Assembly: GCA_019459325.1 (NCBI GenBank)
Contig: JAIBFA010000003.1
Span: 1 to 63,448 of the forward strand
Length of the DNA stretch: 63,448 nt
Direction of reading: 5' to 3'
Origin: Thiobacillus sp.
GTDB taxonomy: Bacteria > Pseudomonadota > Gammaproteobacteria > Burkholderiales > Thiobacillaceae
The position numbers were made by a program, and so were the translations under genes. This document shows, piece after piece, positions 35,830 to 45,200 of the stretch (its first letter is position 1; each line of letters begins with the position of its first letter). The notes beneath the pieces were generated by a model. It ran no database searches. It was not told the origin of the DNA and was given only the letters and a program-made list of their open reading frames with translations.

Positions 35830-37923
35830 CTATGCGGCTGCCAACAGATAGTGCGTGAATTCTTCCGCAGGAAGCGGCTTTGAGAAGTGGTCGCCCTGGG
35901 CTTCGTCGCAATGATGGAGGCGAAGGTGCTCGATCGTGTCCTCCGTTTCAATTCCTTCGGCCAGGGTTTTGAGCTTGAGCGCACGCGCCATCTGGATGAT
36001 CCCGTGGACGATGGCGGCATCTTCAGGATTGGTGTCCATATCCTTGACGAAGGTTTGCGCGATTTTCAGCCTGTCGATCGGAAAACGCTTCAGGTAGGCC
36101 AGGCTGGAATAGCCGGTCCCGAAATCGTCGATCGCGAAGCGGATGCCCAGGCTCTTGAGATTCCTGACGGCCTCCAGGGCATTTTCGGCTTCCATGATCA
36201 GGATGGACTCGGTCAGTTCGAGTTCAAGCAGGGCGGGCGCCAGCCCCGCAGCGCCCAGGGCCCGGACGACGGACTGCTGCAGGTTTCCCCGCCTGAGCTG
36301 GATCGCAGACAGATTCACGGCAACGGTCAGTTCGGGCAGGCCGGCCTGCTGCCAGCGGACGGCCTGGCGGCAGGCCTCCTGCAGAACCCAGTCGCCAATC
36401 GGCACAATAAGGCCGCAGTCTTCGGCGATCGAAATGAATTCGCCCGGCAGCACCAGGCCGCGCCTGGGCGAGTGCCAACGCAGCAGCGCCTCGGCGCCGA
36501 CGACCCGCCCGCTGGCGAGATCGTGCTGCGGCTGAAAGTGCAACTCGAACTCCCCCTCAGCCAATGCCTGCCTCAATTCGCCGCGGATGGCATGAGCCAG
36601 GGCGACAGCCGCGTTCATCTGTTCGCTGAAGAAGGTGTAATCGTTTCCGCCGCTGTCCTTGGCGTGATACATCGCGGTATCGGCCCGCTGCATCAGCGTT
36701 TCCGGCTCGCGGGCGTCGTTGGGGTAGATCGCGAGCCCGACCGAGACCGTCGCCTCCAGGACATGGCCGTCGATTTCATAGGGAGCCGCCAGGGCGGCGA
36801 CAATCTTGGCGGCGCTGCCCGTCACGGCGGCCAGATCGTGGATGTGCGTGAGAATGACCAGGAACTCATCGCCGCCCTGCCGGCTGACGGTGTCGGTTTC
36901 CCGAAGACAGGCTTGCAGCCGTCGCGCAACCTCGACCAGCAGCAAGTCGCCCACGGTGTGGCCGAGGGAGTCGTTGATCGGCTTGAAGCGGTCGAGATCC
37001 AGGAACAGCAGCGCGACGTTTTCATGTGCGCGGTCCGCGTAGGCCATGGCCATTTTCAGCCGCTCCATCGCGACGAAACGGTTGGGCAATTGCGTCAGGT
37101 GATCGTGATGGGCCAGAAATTCGATCTGCGCTTCGGCCTTCTTGCGCTCGGTCACATCGATGCAGATGCCGATCATGCGCTGTACGTTGCCGTCCGCATC
37201 ATAGGTGGCGTCGCCGAACGCATCGATCCAGCGAACCGCACCGGTCGGCAAAACGATGCGGTATTCGTTGAAGAGGGGCGCATGATCCCGGAGGGAGGCC
37301 ATGATCACTTCTTCGGCCCGTTGCACGTCATCCGGATGCACCACGTTTCGCCACGTGTCGAAGGTGGCAACCGCGGTGGCGGGGTTTAGCCCGAACAGAT
37401 GGGTGAGTTCGTCGGACCAGGTGAGCGTCCCCTTGAGAATGTCCCAGTCCCACACCCCCGCACCCGCGGTTCGTTGTGCCAGCAGCAGTCGCTCATTGGC
37501 CAGCAGAAGCTCGCGCTCCGCCCGCTTGCGCTCGGTGATGACGTCGAATACGGCCACGAAGTGTTCGGGCCTGGGGCTGTAAACCGTGACCGAGAACCAC
37601 ATGCCGAGTGCTTCGACATGGGTTTCGAACGCCTCCGGCTCGCCTCCCCGGGCGACGCGACCGAAAATCTCGAACAGCAGGGGATTGGATTCATGGATAT
37701 CCGGGATGACGTCGGTGACGCGCTTGCCGATCACGCCCGAGAGACCGGTCAGCGATTCAAAGGCCGGGTTGGTATAAAGATAGATGAAGTCACGGGGCTG
37801 CCCATCTTCGAAAAGCATCCTGCAGTAGGTCATGCCGTTGAGCATATGCTCAACAATGGTCTCTGCCTCGCCGGCAATGGAGATCATTCCAGGCGCGCTT
37901 TTTTCAGCGTCGACAGACAGCAT
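35830..37923 (-). CDS. PAS-PAS-GGDEF-EAL cyclic-di-GMP enzyme
   Basis: 697 aa from the ATG at 37923, which has a strong AGGGAGG site; a GTG 24 bases upstream is possible. PAS 1 is near residues 15-135 (FEDGQPRDFIYLYTNPAFESLTG). A PAS-PAC domain follows near 145-265 (RTAGAGVWDWDILKGTLTWSDEL). Intact GGDEF (RQGGDEFLVIL) and EAL (GAEALLRWH, DDFGTGYSSLAYLKRFP) domains complete it. Convergent with the guanidine operon; a separate transcription unit. Confidence 0.92.
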   Translation of the reverse strand: MLSVDAEKSAPGMISIAGEAETIVEHMLNGMTYCRMLFEDGQPRDFIYLYTNPAFESLTGLSGVIGKRVTDVIPDIHESNPLLFEIFGRVARGGEPEAFETHVEALGMWFSVTVYSPRPEHFVAVFDVITERKRAERELLLANERLLLAQRTAGAGVWDWDILKGTLTWSDELTHLFGLNPATAVATFDTWRNVVHPDDVQRAEEVIMASLRDHAPLFNEYRIVLPTGAVRWIDAFGDATYDADGNVQRMIGICIDVTERKKAEAQIEFLAHHDHLTQLPNRFVAMERLKMAMAYADRAHENVALLFLDLDRFKPINDSLGHTVGDLLLVEVARRLQACLRETDTVSRQGGDEFLVILTHIHDLAAVTGSAAKIVAALAAPYEIDGHVLEATVSVGLAIYPNDAREPETLMQRADTAMYHAKDSGGNDYTFFSEQMNAAVALAHAIRGELRQALAEGEFELHFQPQHDLASGRVVGAEALLRWHSPRRGLVLPGEFISIAEDCGLIVPIGDWVLQEACRQAVRWQQAGLPELTVAVNLSAIQLRRGNLQQSVVRALGAAGLAPALLELELTESILIMEAENALEAVRNLKSLGIRFAIDDFGTGYSSLAYLKRFPIDRLKIAQTFVKDMDTNPEDAAIVHGIIQMARALKLKTLAEGIETEDTIEHLRLHHCDEAQGDHFSKPLPAEEFTHYLLAAA

Positions 37924-38085
37924 CCCTGGCCCTCCCTGGTTACCCACGGGTATCGGCTTATTTTTCCGGCCGGCCCTACACCAATAAATATAGATGCAAC
38001 CGCGCTGACATGCAGCGATTGTGCATAGGGGGCATCCGGGTTTTACATGGCATTCGAGGATGTCCGAATGCCATTGCGGGCTGCA

Positions 38086-38754
38086 TTACCTGCGGTCACG
38101 ATCCCGGTCTCGATCCCGGCCCTGACCCTGACCAGGGCTCTGATCCCGCTTCTGATAGCGATCCTGGTATTGCTTCTGCACGACGGGATCACGTGGCTGG
38201 TAGCGGTAGCGCTCTTGTTCAAGCTCACGCTGCTGTTCCATTTGCCGGGGATACTGATCCCTCGAATACTGCCGCTGGTAGGCCGGCAACGGGGCAGGCG
38301 ACGGGGCAGCGCGGCGATCCCAGTTGTCCCACCCGCTTCTGCGCTGTTCCCAATTCTGGCCCCAGTGATCACCCCAGCGGGGCGGCGTATCGGGTCGCCA
38401 CGCGCGGAAGTACGGAGGCGGCTGGCGGTAGTAGCGCACAGGCACCCTCAGGATGTACACCGGAACGGCATCCGGCTCCACAAACCACCAGGGCCCGTTG
38501 TACCAGGAGCTCGCGTACCAGTTGTCGGCATGGAAAACCCAGTACATGCCGTCGTAAAAGAAGTAGTTCGCTGACAGGCGGGGCGCGTAGTAGACCGGGT
38601 AGCCTGGCACGCGGACGAGTTGCGGGTAGGCCGGCAGGTTGATCCCGATGCTGACGTGTGGGAATCCGATCCCGATGCTCACCTGAGCGGCTGAAGCGGC
38701 CATGGGGGACATCAGCACCCCCATCACAAGAAGTGCGTTACGAATTTTCAGCAT
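38086..38754 (-). CDS. Secreted Tyr/Trp/Pro-rich protein with Arg/Asp/Gln-rich tail
   Basis: 222 aa with a signal peptide (LLVMGVLMSPMAASA). An aromatic-rich middle (YFFYDGMYWVFHADNWYASSWYNGPWW) is followed by a highly charged tail ending in alternating Asp-Arg (DRDRDRDRR). Similar secreted proteins are common in betaproteobacteria and sit near BON and small membrane proteins; function unknown. The tail is repetitive and may be disordered. Confidence 0.75.
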   Translation of the reverse strand: MLKIRNALLVMGVLMSPMAASAAQVSIGIGFPHVSIGINLPAYPQLVRVPGYPVYYAPRLSANYFFYDGMYWVFHADNWYASSWYNGPWWFVEPDAVPVYILRVPVRYYRQPPPYFRAWRPDTPPRWGDHWGQNWEQRRSGWDNWDRRAAPSPAPLPAYQRQYSRDQYPRQMEQQRELEQERYRYQPRDPVVQKQYQDRYQKRDQSPGQGQGRDRDRDRDRR

Positions 38755-38789
38755 GTCGATCTCCAGATTGATAACCGGCCGCAGCCTGG

Positions 38790-38927
38790 CTACCGGCGAA
38801 TGACGCGAAGCAGGATCACCACGATGGCGATGACCAGGAGAATGTGAATGAGTCCGCCCATGGTGTACGAGGTAACCAGCCCCAGCAACCAGAGAATGAT
38901 CAGGATGACTGCAATGGTTTCAAGCAT
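38790..38927 (-). CDS. Small membrane protein (lmo0937/DUF5670-like)
   Basis: 45 aa: starts MLETIAVILIILWLLGLVTS, then GGLIHILLVIAIVVILLRVIRR. Two membrane helices joined by a short Gly turn, as in the lmo0937 family. Such proteins are stress-associated in many bacteria. It lies between the secreted protein and the BON lipoprotein on the same strand. Confidence 0.8.
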   Translation of the reverse strand: MLETIAVILIILWLLGLVTSYTMGGLIHILLVIAIVVILLRVIRR

Positions 38928-39017
38928 GTTTGCTACTCCCTAGAAATTATTGGAGGGCCAATCCGCGGCATCCCGTTCAGGGATGCCTGGGACCGGCTCG
39001 CGACGATCAGTTCGACG

Positions 39018-39332
39018 TCACTTGATCTGCATGTCGTTCTTGACGGAGGTCACGCCCTTGACACCGCGTGCCAATTCGATCGCCCTGTTCGCCGCAGCCT
39101 GCGAACTCACGAAGCCACTCAATTGAACCTCGCCCTTGAAGGTTTTGACCTTGATCTCCAGGACCTTCGTCAGGGGATCTTCGATTATGGCTGCCTTCAC
39201 CTTGGTGGTGATGACGGAGTCGTCGATAAATTCGCCGGTTCCCTGTTGCGTGGATGTCGATGCGCATCCGACAACGGACACCAGCGAAACGGCCAGGAAA
39301 ACGGCGGAAAGATACTTGCTGAGTTGTTTCAT
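39018..39332 (-). CDS. BON-domain lipoprotein
   Basis: 104 aa. Lipobox SVVGC (Cys23) and one BON domain (FIDDSVITTKVKAAIIEDPLTK, VQLSGFVSSQAAANRAIELARGVKGVTSV). OsmY-like proteins of this type bind membranes in the periplasm under envelope or osmotic stress. Start MKQLSKYLSAVFLAV at 39332; a longer frame upstream has no sensible sequence. Confidence 0.9.
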   Translation of the reverse strand: MKQLSKYLSAVFLAVSLVSVVGCASTSTQQGTGEFIDDSVITTKVKAAIIEDPLTKVLEIKVKTFKGEVQLSGFVSSQAAANRAIELARGVKGVTSVKNDMQIK

Positions 39333-39563
39333 GTTTGCACCCCTAAGGTTTGGTTGAAAGCGTCGCTGCGTCATTCGAAAGTAAAACGGGCAATACACGT
39401 GGGGTAAAGTTTGTCTCATACCGCACATTAATAATACTAGTACAAACACTTGATTGAGTAAGGGGCGTGGCTTGCTTGAGCCCACCGCCGGCTCATCGAT
39501 CCTTGGTTTTCCCGGCGCCGGGACTGCCTCGGTGCGAGGTGCGGCGGCAGGCTGAGCATCCGG

Positions 39564-40271
39564 CTAGCCCATCATCCGGGCGTAGGCTGCGTTGTCGGCC
39601 GCGTAACAGCCGCAGGATGCAGCTTCCAGGCCACCGCGGTCGAGAATGGTGATGTCGCCGCGGCGATAGCGGATCAGCTCGCGATTTTGCAGCGACATGG
39701 CGGCCTTGGTGACGCCGACACGGCGCACGCCCAGCATGTAGGCCAGGAATTCATGCGTGACATGAAACGCGTTCGAGTGCGCCCGGTCCTGCGTCATCAG
39801 AAGCCAGCGGGCGAGCCGCGCCTCCACCACGTGGAAGTGGGTGCAGGCGGCGGTTTGGGCGAGCTGGCGCATCACCACATAGAGGTAGCGCTTCAGTTCA
39901 CGTTGCAGTGCGGGGCTGTGCCCGAGTTCGTGGCGAAACGGCGCAGCCTTCATGCGCAGTGCCAGGCCATCGCCTTGCACCACGGCGCGCAGCGGCGACA
40001 CATCCACCCCGAGGATGAGGGACACCCCGAGCATGCCTTCATTGCCGACCAACCCCACCTCCAGTCCGGCGCAGCCATCGATCGGTGCGACCAGGGAAAT
40101 GAAGCTTTCCGTGGGAAAGTAAACGTGGCGCATGCGCTCGCCGGGTTCGGCAAGAACCTCGGAAAACCCCAACTCGACGGGCTCGCAATCCGCCATAACA
40201 CGCTGGCGGTCCTTGCGCGGCAAAGCCGAAAGCAGACGATTCGCAGCTGGGACTGATGGGGTGAGTGACAC
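39564..40271 (-). CDS. Crp/Fnr-family transcription regulator (paralogue 1)
   Basis: 235 aa from the GTG at 40271, preceded by AGGAGG at six bases. A cNMP-binding-type beta-roll ([37 protein letters not shown]) and a C-terminal winged helix ([22 protein letters not shown]). It lacks Fnr cysteines at the N-terminus. The end [10 protein letters not shown] carries a Cys-x-Cys motif shared with the next gene. Targets unknown. Confidence 0.9.
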   Translation of the reverse strand: MSLTPSVPAANRLLSALPRKDRQRVMADCEPVELGFSEVLAEPGERMRHVYFPTESFISLVAPIDGCAGLEVGLVGNEGMLGVSLILGVDVSPLRAVVQGDGLALRMKAAPFRHELGHSPALQRELKRYLYVVMRQLAQTAACTHFHVVEARLARWLLMTQDRAHSNAFHVTHEFLAYMLGVRRVGVTKAAMSLQNRELIRYRRGDITILDRGGLEAASCGCYAADNAAYARMMG

Positions 40272-40470
40272 GCGGACCCTCCTGGCGTTGAGAAATCCGC
40301 ACGCGGTATCCGGAGAGAAGGCGATGCATTCCGATGCCCGATGCGGACCCGGGGTGAACGGCGATCCCGGGGTGACGCTTCGCAGCCTGACGTGAAATGC
40401 GGGGATTGTCTGGGCGGTAGCGCACACAGCCCTGCACGCCCCCCCGGGGTGAGGCCCCCTCGACAGCCGA

Positions 40471-41190
40471 TTAGCGGGTGATGGCCTCCGGGAGCAGGCG
40501 ATCGAACTCCTTCCTGACCACCGCGTAGCACTCGCAGGCCCGAGCCTCCAGGCCCGGCCGGTCGATTACCGTGATGCGACCGCGGTTGTACTCGATCAGG
40601 CCGGCCCGTTGCACGTTGCCGGCCGCTTCCGTCACGCTCTCGCGGCGCACTCCCAGCATGTTGGCGATCAACTCCTGCGTCATCACGAGTTCGTTGGAGG
40701 ACAAACGGTCGAAGCTCAGCAGCAGCCAGCGGCAGAATTGCTGGTCCAGTGAATGGTGTCGATTGCACACCGCCGTCTGCGCCATCTGCGTCAGCAGCGC
40801 CTGGGTGTAGCGCAGCAACAGGCGCTGCATCGGGCCGGCACGAAAGAACTCATCCTTCAGCAACTGCGCTTTCAGTCGGTAGGCGTGGCCGTCGCTTTGC
40901 ACGACCGCCCGGCTCGTTGTGGACTCGCCGCCCATGAAGAGCGAGACGCCGACCACACCCTCGTTGCCGACCACGGCGATCTCGGCCGACGCGCCATCCT
41001 CCATCACGTAGAGCAGGGACACGATCGAGGTGGTGGGGAAATAGACGTGGCGCATCGGCACGCCGGATTCGTAAAGCACGTGGCCGAGCGGCATCGGGAT
41101 CAGTTCCAGATTGGGCAGCAGGCGCGCGTATTCGTCCGCAGGCAAAGCGGCAAGAAGGTGGTTCTGGCGAGGGTCATGAGTGTCGGGCAT
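40471..41190 (-). CDS. Crp/Fnr-family transcription regulator (paralogue 2)
   Basis: 239 aa starting [21 protein letters not shown] at 41190. Same architecture as paralogue 1: beta-roll ([20 protein letters not shown]), helix-turn-helix ([21 protein letters not shown]) and a C-terminal Cys-x-Cys (ARACECYAV). The 199-bp gap between the two genes suggests separate promoters. Confidence 0.92.
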   Translation of the reverse strand: MPDTHDPRQNHLLAALPADEYARLLPNLELIPMPLGHVLYESGVPMRHVYFPTTSIVSLLYVMEDGASAEIAVVGNEGVVGVSLFMGGESTTSRAVVQSDGHAYRLKAQLLKDEFFRAGPMQRLLLRYTQALLTQMAQTAVCNRHHSLDQQFCRWLLLSFDRLSSNELVMTQELIANMLGVRRESVTEAAGNVQRAGLIEYNRGRITVIDRPGLEARACECYAVVRKEFDRLLPEAITR

Positions 41191-41712
41191 GCGCGATTTC
41201 CTGATTGTCTGGACACGGTCGGACACCCGACCGCAGCGTCCATCGAATGCCTGAAGCGGCACAATTATTACAGATGACCCGCCAGGGCCATGCATGGGCG
41301 TGCGCAAACGCAACAGCGTGTTCGGAACCATGCCCGGGGCTGCCCAATTTCCGGCTATGTGTGTTAGCAGACAGACCGCGCAGCCGGGGTGCCCTAGGCT
41401 TGAACCCTCGGAGCCGGCACGCGTGCCGTGCCTGTACCCCGACCATGCGCGAAGCACGGAAGCCGCGATCATGACGAGGATGAAGTGCTTGCCGTTTCCC
41501 ACCCCAAAACCCGATCACGCGCATCCTTCCGGGCATCGCGGTCGTGGTGATCTTGTTGCGCGTCATCCAGGCTCCGCGCCTGTAACCGCCCGGGAATTGT
41601 TCTATGCTGCGAAATGTTGGGTAAGGCGACGCGATGGACCTAGCGTGCTTTTTACCCGGCTTCCCCCCGTCCTCACGACGAGAATTACGTACATCCTTAC
41701 CGGAGAAAATGA
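41191..41712. other. 522-bp region without a supported gene
   Basis: No convincing coding sequence on either strand. Contains a 14-bp perfect palindrome centred on ACGCGT (CGGCACGCGTGCCG, 41415-41428). It must also hold the promoters of paralogue 2 and of the DUF3185 gene. Confidence 0.5.
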
Positions 41713-41928
41713 ATGAATGCAGTCAAAATGTTGGGCATCGTGCTGATCGTGGCCGGCGGCCTCGGTCTGATCTATGGCGGTTTTACTTACACTCAGGACA
41801 CGCACGAAGCCAAACTGGGTCCGATCGAACTGTCGATCAAGGACAAGAAGACCGTCAACATCCCCATCTGGGCGGGCATTGGCGCAATCGTAGCGGGCGC
41901 GGTCCTTCTGGTTATGCGCAGCAAGTAG
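41713..41928 (+). CDS. DUF3185 small membrane protein
   Basis: 71 aa with two membrane helices (VKMLGIVLIVAGGLGLIYGGF and IPIWAGIGAIVAGAVLLVMRSK) and a charged loop between them. Matches the DUF3185 pattern; function unknown, often among stress genes. A GGAG ribosome site precedes the ATG. Confidence 0.88.
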   Translation: MNAVKMLGIVLIVAGGLGLIYGGFTYTQDTHEAKLGPIELSIKDKKTVNIPIWAGIGAIVAGAVLLVMRSK

Positions 41929-41964
41929 AAGCGGGGTCACCTGAGCGGCATGGGCCTGATCAGG

Positions 41965-41994
41965 CGATGCCGTTCACGCGGATGCCGTTCAGGC
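41965..41994. repeat. 15-bp tandem duplication
   Basis: GATGCCGTTCACGCG followed by GATGCCGTTCAGGCG. Lies between the DUF3185 gene and the glucan synthase; no function visible. Confidence 0.5.
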
Positions 41995-42122
41995 GGCCCA
42001 CGCCAAAGCACTGGACTTGAGTTCCAGAAATAAACGTTCAACGACACTGACCTTTTTATCCAGATGACGCCCATCCCTGCCAAGCCAGCGTAAGCAATTC
42101 GCGATCGAATCAACAGGTAAAA

Positions 42123-42147
42123 CGTGCCCGGGTTTTTGCCGGGCACG
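42123..42147. terminator. Hairpin upstream of the cyclic glucan synthase
   Basis: CGTGCCCGG, loop GTTTTTG, CCGGGCACG: a perfect 9-bp stem. On the minus strand it is followed by TTTT, so it looks like a terminator in that direction, although no minus-strand gene ends here. Confidence 0.45.
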
Positions 42148-42269
42148 GCCATCAGGCCAGTGCCGCGCTGACTACCCCACGTTCGAGCAAGGAGAAGGTC
42201 ATCGTCATCAAAGAGTTCGGATTTTCTTCACGCACGCGAAATGCGCTGCGTCACGACCGCGATACCGAG

Positions 42270-45200
42270 TTGCTTCGCTCGGAACTCTTCAGCATCGAGC
42301 AACTGAAGCGTCACGCGGTCACCCTGGCGGGCCAGCATCGAATCGACCCGCGCCCCGGGGCGGACAGGTTGCTGCCGCGGCTGGCGGACAATGCGCGCGT
42401 TCTGCTGGCGGCCTACGACGTCGTCACTGCTGCCGCGACGCCGGGACAACGGATCGTGCCGGCCGAAGCCTGGCTGCTCGACAACTTCTATCTGATCGAG
42501 CAGCAGATCGGCCTGGCACGTCGACATCTTCCGCGCGGATACAGTCGACAGCTGCCGCGACTGGCCGATGGCCTGTCGGCCGGTTTCCCCCGCATTTACG
42601 ACCTGGCGTTGGAGTTGATCTCCCACATGGACGGCCGCGTCGACAGCGACAACGTCACCCAATTCGTCGCCGCCTACCAGACTGTGGAGCCCTTGAAGCT
42701 GGGCGAATTGTGGGCCTTCCCCATCATGCTGCAACTGGCGCTGCTGGAAAATCTGCGCCGCGTCGGCGTGCGCATCGCCCAGCGGCGCGAGGAGCGCGAT
42801 GCGGCCATCACGTGGGCGGACCGCATGCTTGCCGCGGCCGAAAGCGATCCGAAGCAGCTGATCGACTTGCTGGCCGAGTTTGCCCATGCCGATGTGCCGC
42901 TGACCGCGCCGTTTGTGGAGGAGTTTTACGACCGGCTCCAGGCGCAGGCGCCTGCCATGGCCTTCGTGCAAACCTGGGTCGAACAGAAACTGCTCGAACA
43001 GGGGGTGACCGCAACCGAGTTGTCGGAGGCGGCCGGGCGGACGGCCGCGGCCAACCAGATCTCCATCGCCAACAGCATCGGCAGCCTGCGCTTCATCGGC
43101 GCCATGGACTGGAAGCAGTATGTCGAGTCGCTCAGCGTCGTCGAACAGACCTTGCGCGAAGACCCGATGGACAGTTACGCCCGCCAGGATTTCGCTACCC
43201 GCGACCGCTACCGGCATGTCATCGAGGACGTGGCACGGGGCAGCACGTGTGGCGAAATGGCGGTGGCACGCGAAGCTATTGTTCTCGCGCAGGCGGCTGC
43301 CGCGCAACGGGGCCGGCACGACCGCAGCGCGCATGTGGGCTACTACCTGATCGATCGGGGACGACCGCGTCTGGAGCGTGCGGTCGGCTGCCGCCTGTCG
43401 TTGAGAACCCGCGTGAGTCGGGCGAGCCGGCATGTCCGCCTGCCCCTGTATCTCGGCCCCATCCTGTTACTGACGCTGCTTGCGACAGCGGTCGTGTGGT
43501 CCTTTGGCGGCTTCGAGCCGGGTGACGGGCGGATCTGGTTTTTTGCGCCTCTGCTCGTCATCGCCGCCTCCGCGTTGGCCGTTTCGCTGGTGAACCTGCT
43601 GGTCACGCTCATCCTGCCGCCGCGTGCCTTGCCACGCATGGATTTTTCCAAAGGGATTCCGGACAGCCATCGCACCATGGTGATCGTCCCCACCCTGCTG
43701 ACCCGACCGCAGGACGTCGACACGCTGCTCGAAGCCATGGAGATCCGCTATCTCGGCAATCGCGATCCCAATCTGTACTTTGCCCTGCTGACGGATTTTC
43801 GCGACGCGCCCGAGCAAACGCTGCCGGACGACGCGGCCTTGCTCGCCCACGCGCGCGCGGCGGTCGAGGCACTCAACGAAACCTACCGCGACGATCGCCC
43901 CTGCGTCTTCTATCTGTTTCACCGGCCGCGGCTGTGGAATCCGTTCGAGCGGGTGTGGATGGGCTACGAGCGCAAGCGCGGCAAGCTCGAGCAGTTCAAC
44001 GCCCGGCTCCGCGGCGAGGCGCACACGGCCTTCTCGGACATCGTCGGCGATCAGTCCATCCTGGGTTCGATCCAGTACGTCATTACCCTCGATACCGATA
44101 CGCAATTGCCGCGCGACGCGGCACGCACCCTGATCGGCAACCTGGCGCATCCGCTCAACCGGCCGGTCTACGACGCCGCCAAGGGCCGCATCATCGAAGG
44201 CTACGCGATCCTGCAACCGCGCGCCTCGATCAGCCTGACCAGTGCCGGCCAGTCACGCTTTACCAAACTGTTCGCGGGTGACTCGGGTATCGACCCCTAC
44301 ACGCGCGAGGTCTCGGATGTCTACCAGGATGTGTTCGGGGAAGGCTCGTTCATCGGCAAGGGCATCTACGACGTGGATGCGTTTCGTCAGGCCGTCGACG
44401 GACGCTTTCCGGAGAATCTCATCCTCAGTCACGACCTGCTGGAAAGCGGCTATGCGCGTTCGGCCCTGGTGACCGACGTCGACCTCATCGAGGAGCATCC
44501 GGCCAGTGTCGCCATCGAGTCCAGCCGGCGCCACCGCTGGATACGCGGCGACTGGCAGCTGGCCGGCTGGCTGCTGCCGCGCGTGCCGGGGCCGGCCGGC
44601 GTCAATGGGGCCAAGACGAAGCGGCAGACGAATCCGCTCTCGGCCCTGTCGCTGTGGAAGATTTTCGACAACCTGCGACGCAGCCTGGTGGCGCCGGCGC
44701 TGCTTGCCCTGCTGGTGGGGGGATGGCTTGTGGGCCCGGGCCCCGTGTGGATGTGGACGCTGCTGGTCGTGGCGGTGGTGTTCCTGCCCACCCTGCTGTC
44801 CACCCTGATCGAGCTTGTTCGCAAGCCGGACGAACGCGACTGGCTGGTGCACCTGAGCCTGACCGGAAAATCCGCGGGCCGTCCGATCGCGCTCGCCTTC
44901 CTGACCCTGGCCTTTTTGCCCTATGACACGCTGATCTGCCTGGGGGCGATCCTGCGCTCGGGCGCGCGCATGCTGTTCACGCGCCGCGGCTTGTTGCTGT
45001 GGCAACTGCCCGGCTACGCACGCCGCAACGCACGCCGCTCGCTGGCTGATTTTTTCCGGGAGATGTGGATCGCGCCGGTTCTCGCGGTGGGGCTGGCCGT
45101 GGCCCTGGCCATGGCGGGGAGCCGACCGGCGGCGTGGCTCGTCGCTGCCCCCATCCTGTTGCTGTGGCTGGTGTCGCCCGTCGTCGGCTGGTGGATCAGC

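Noticed and set aside
41415..41428. 14-bp palindrome CGGCACGCGTGCCG as an origin or att site
   Set aside because: Single short palindrome with no repeats, integrase or DnaA boxes nearby.
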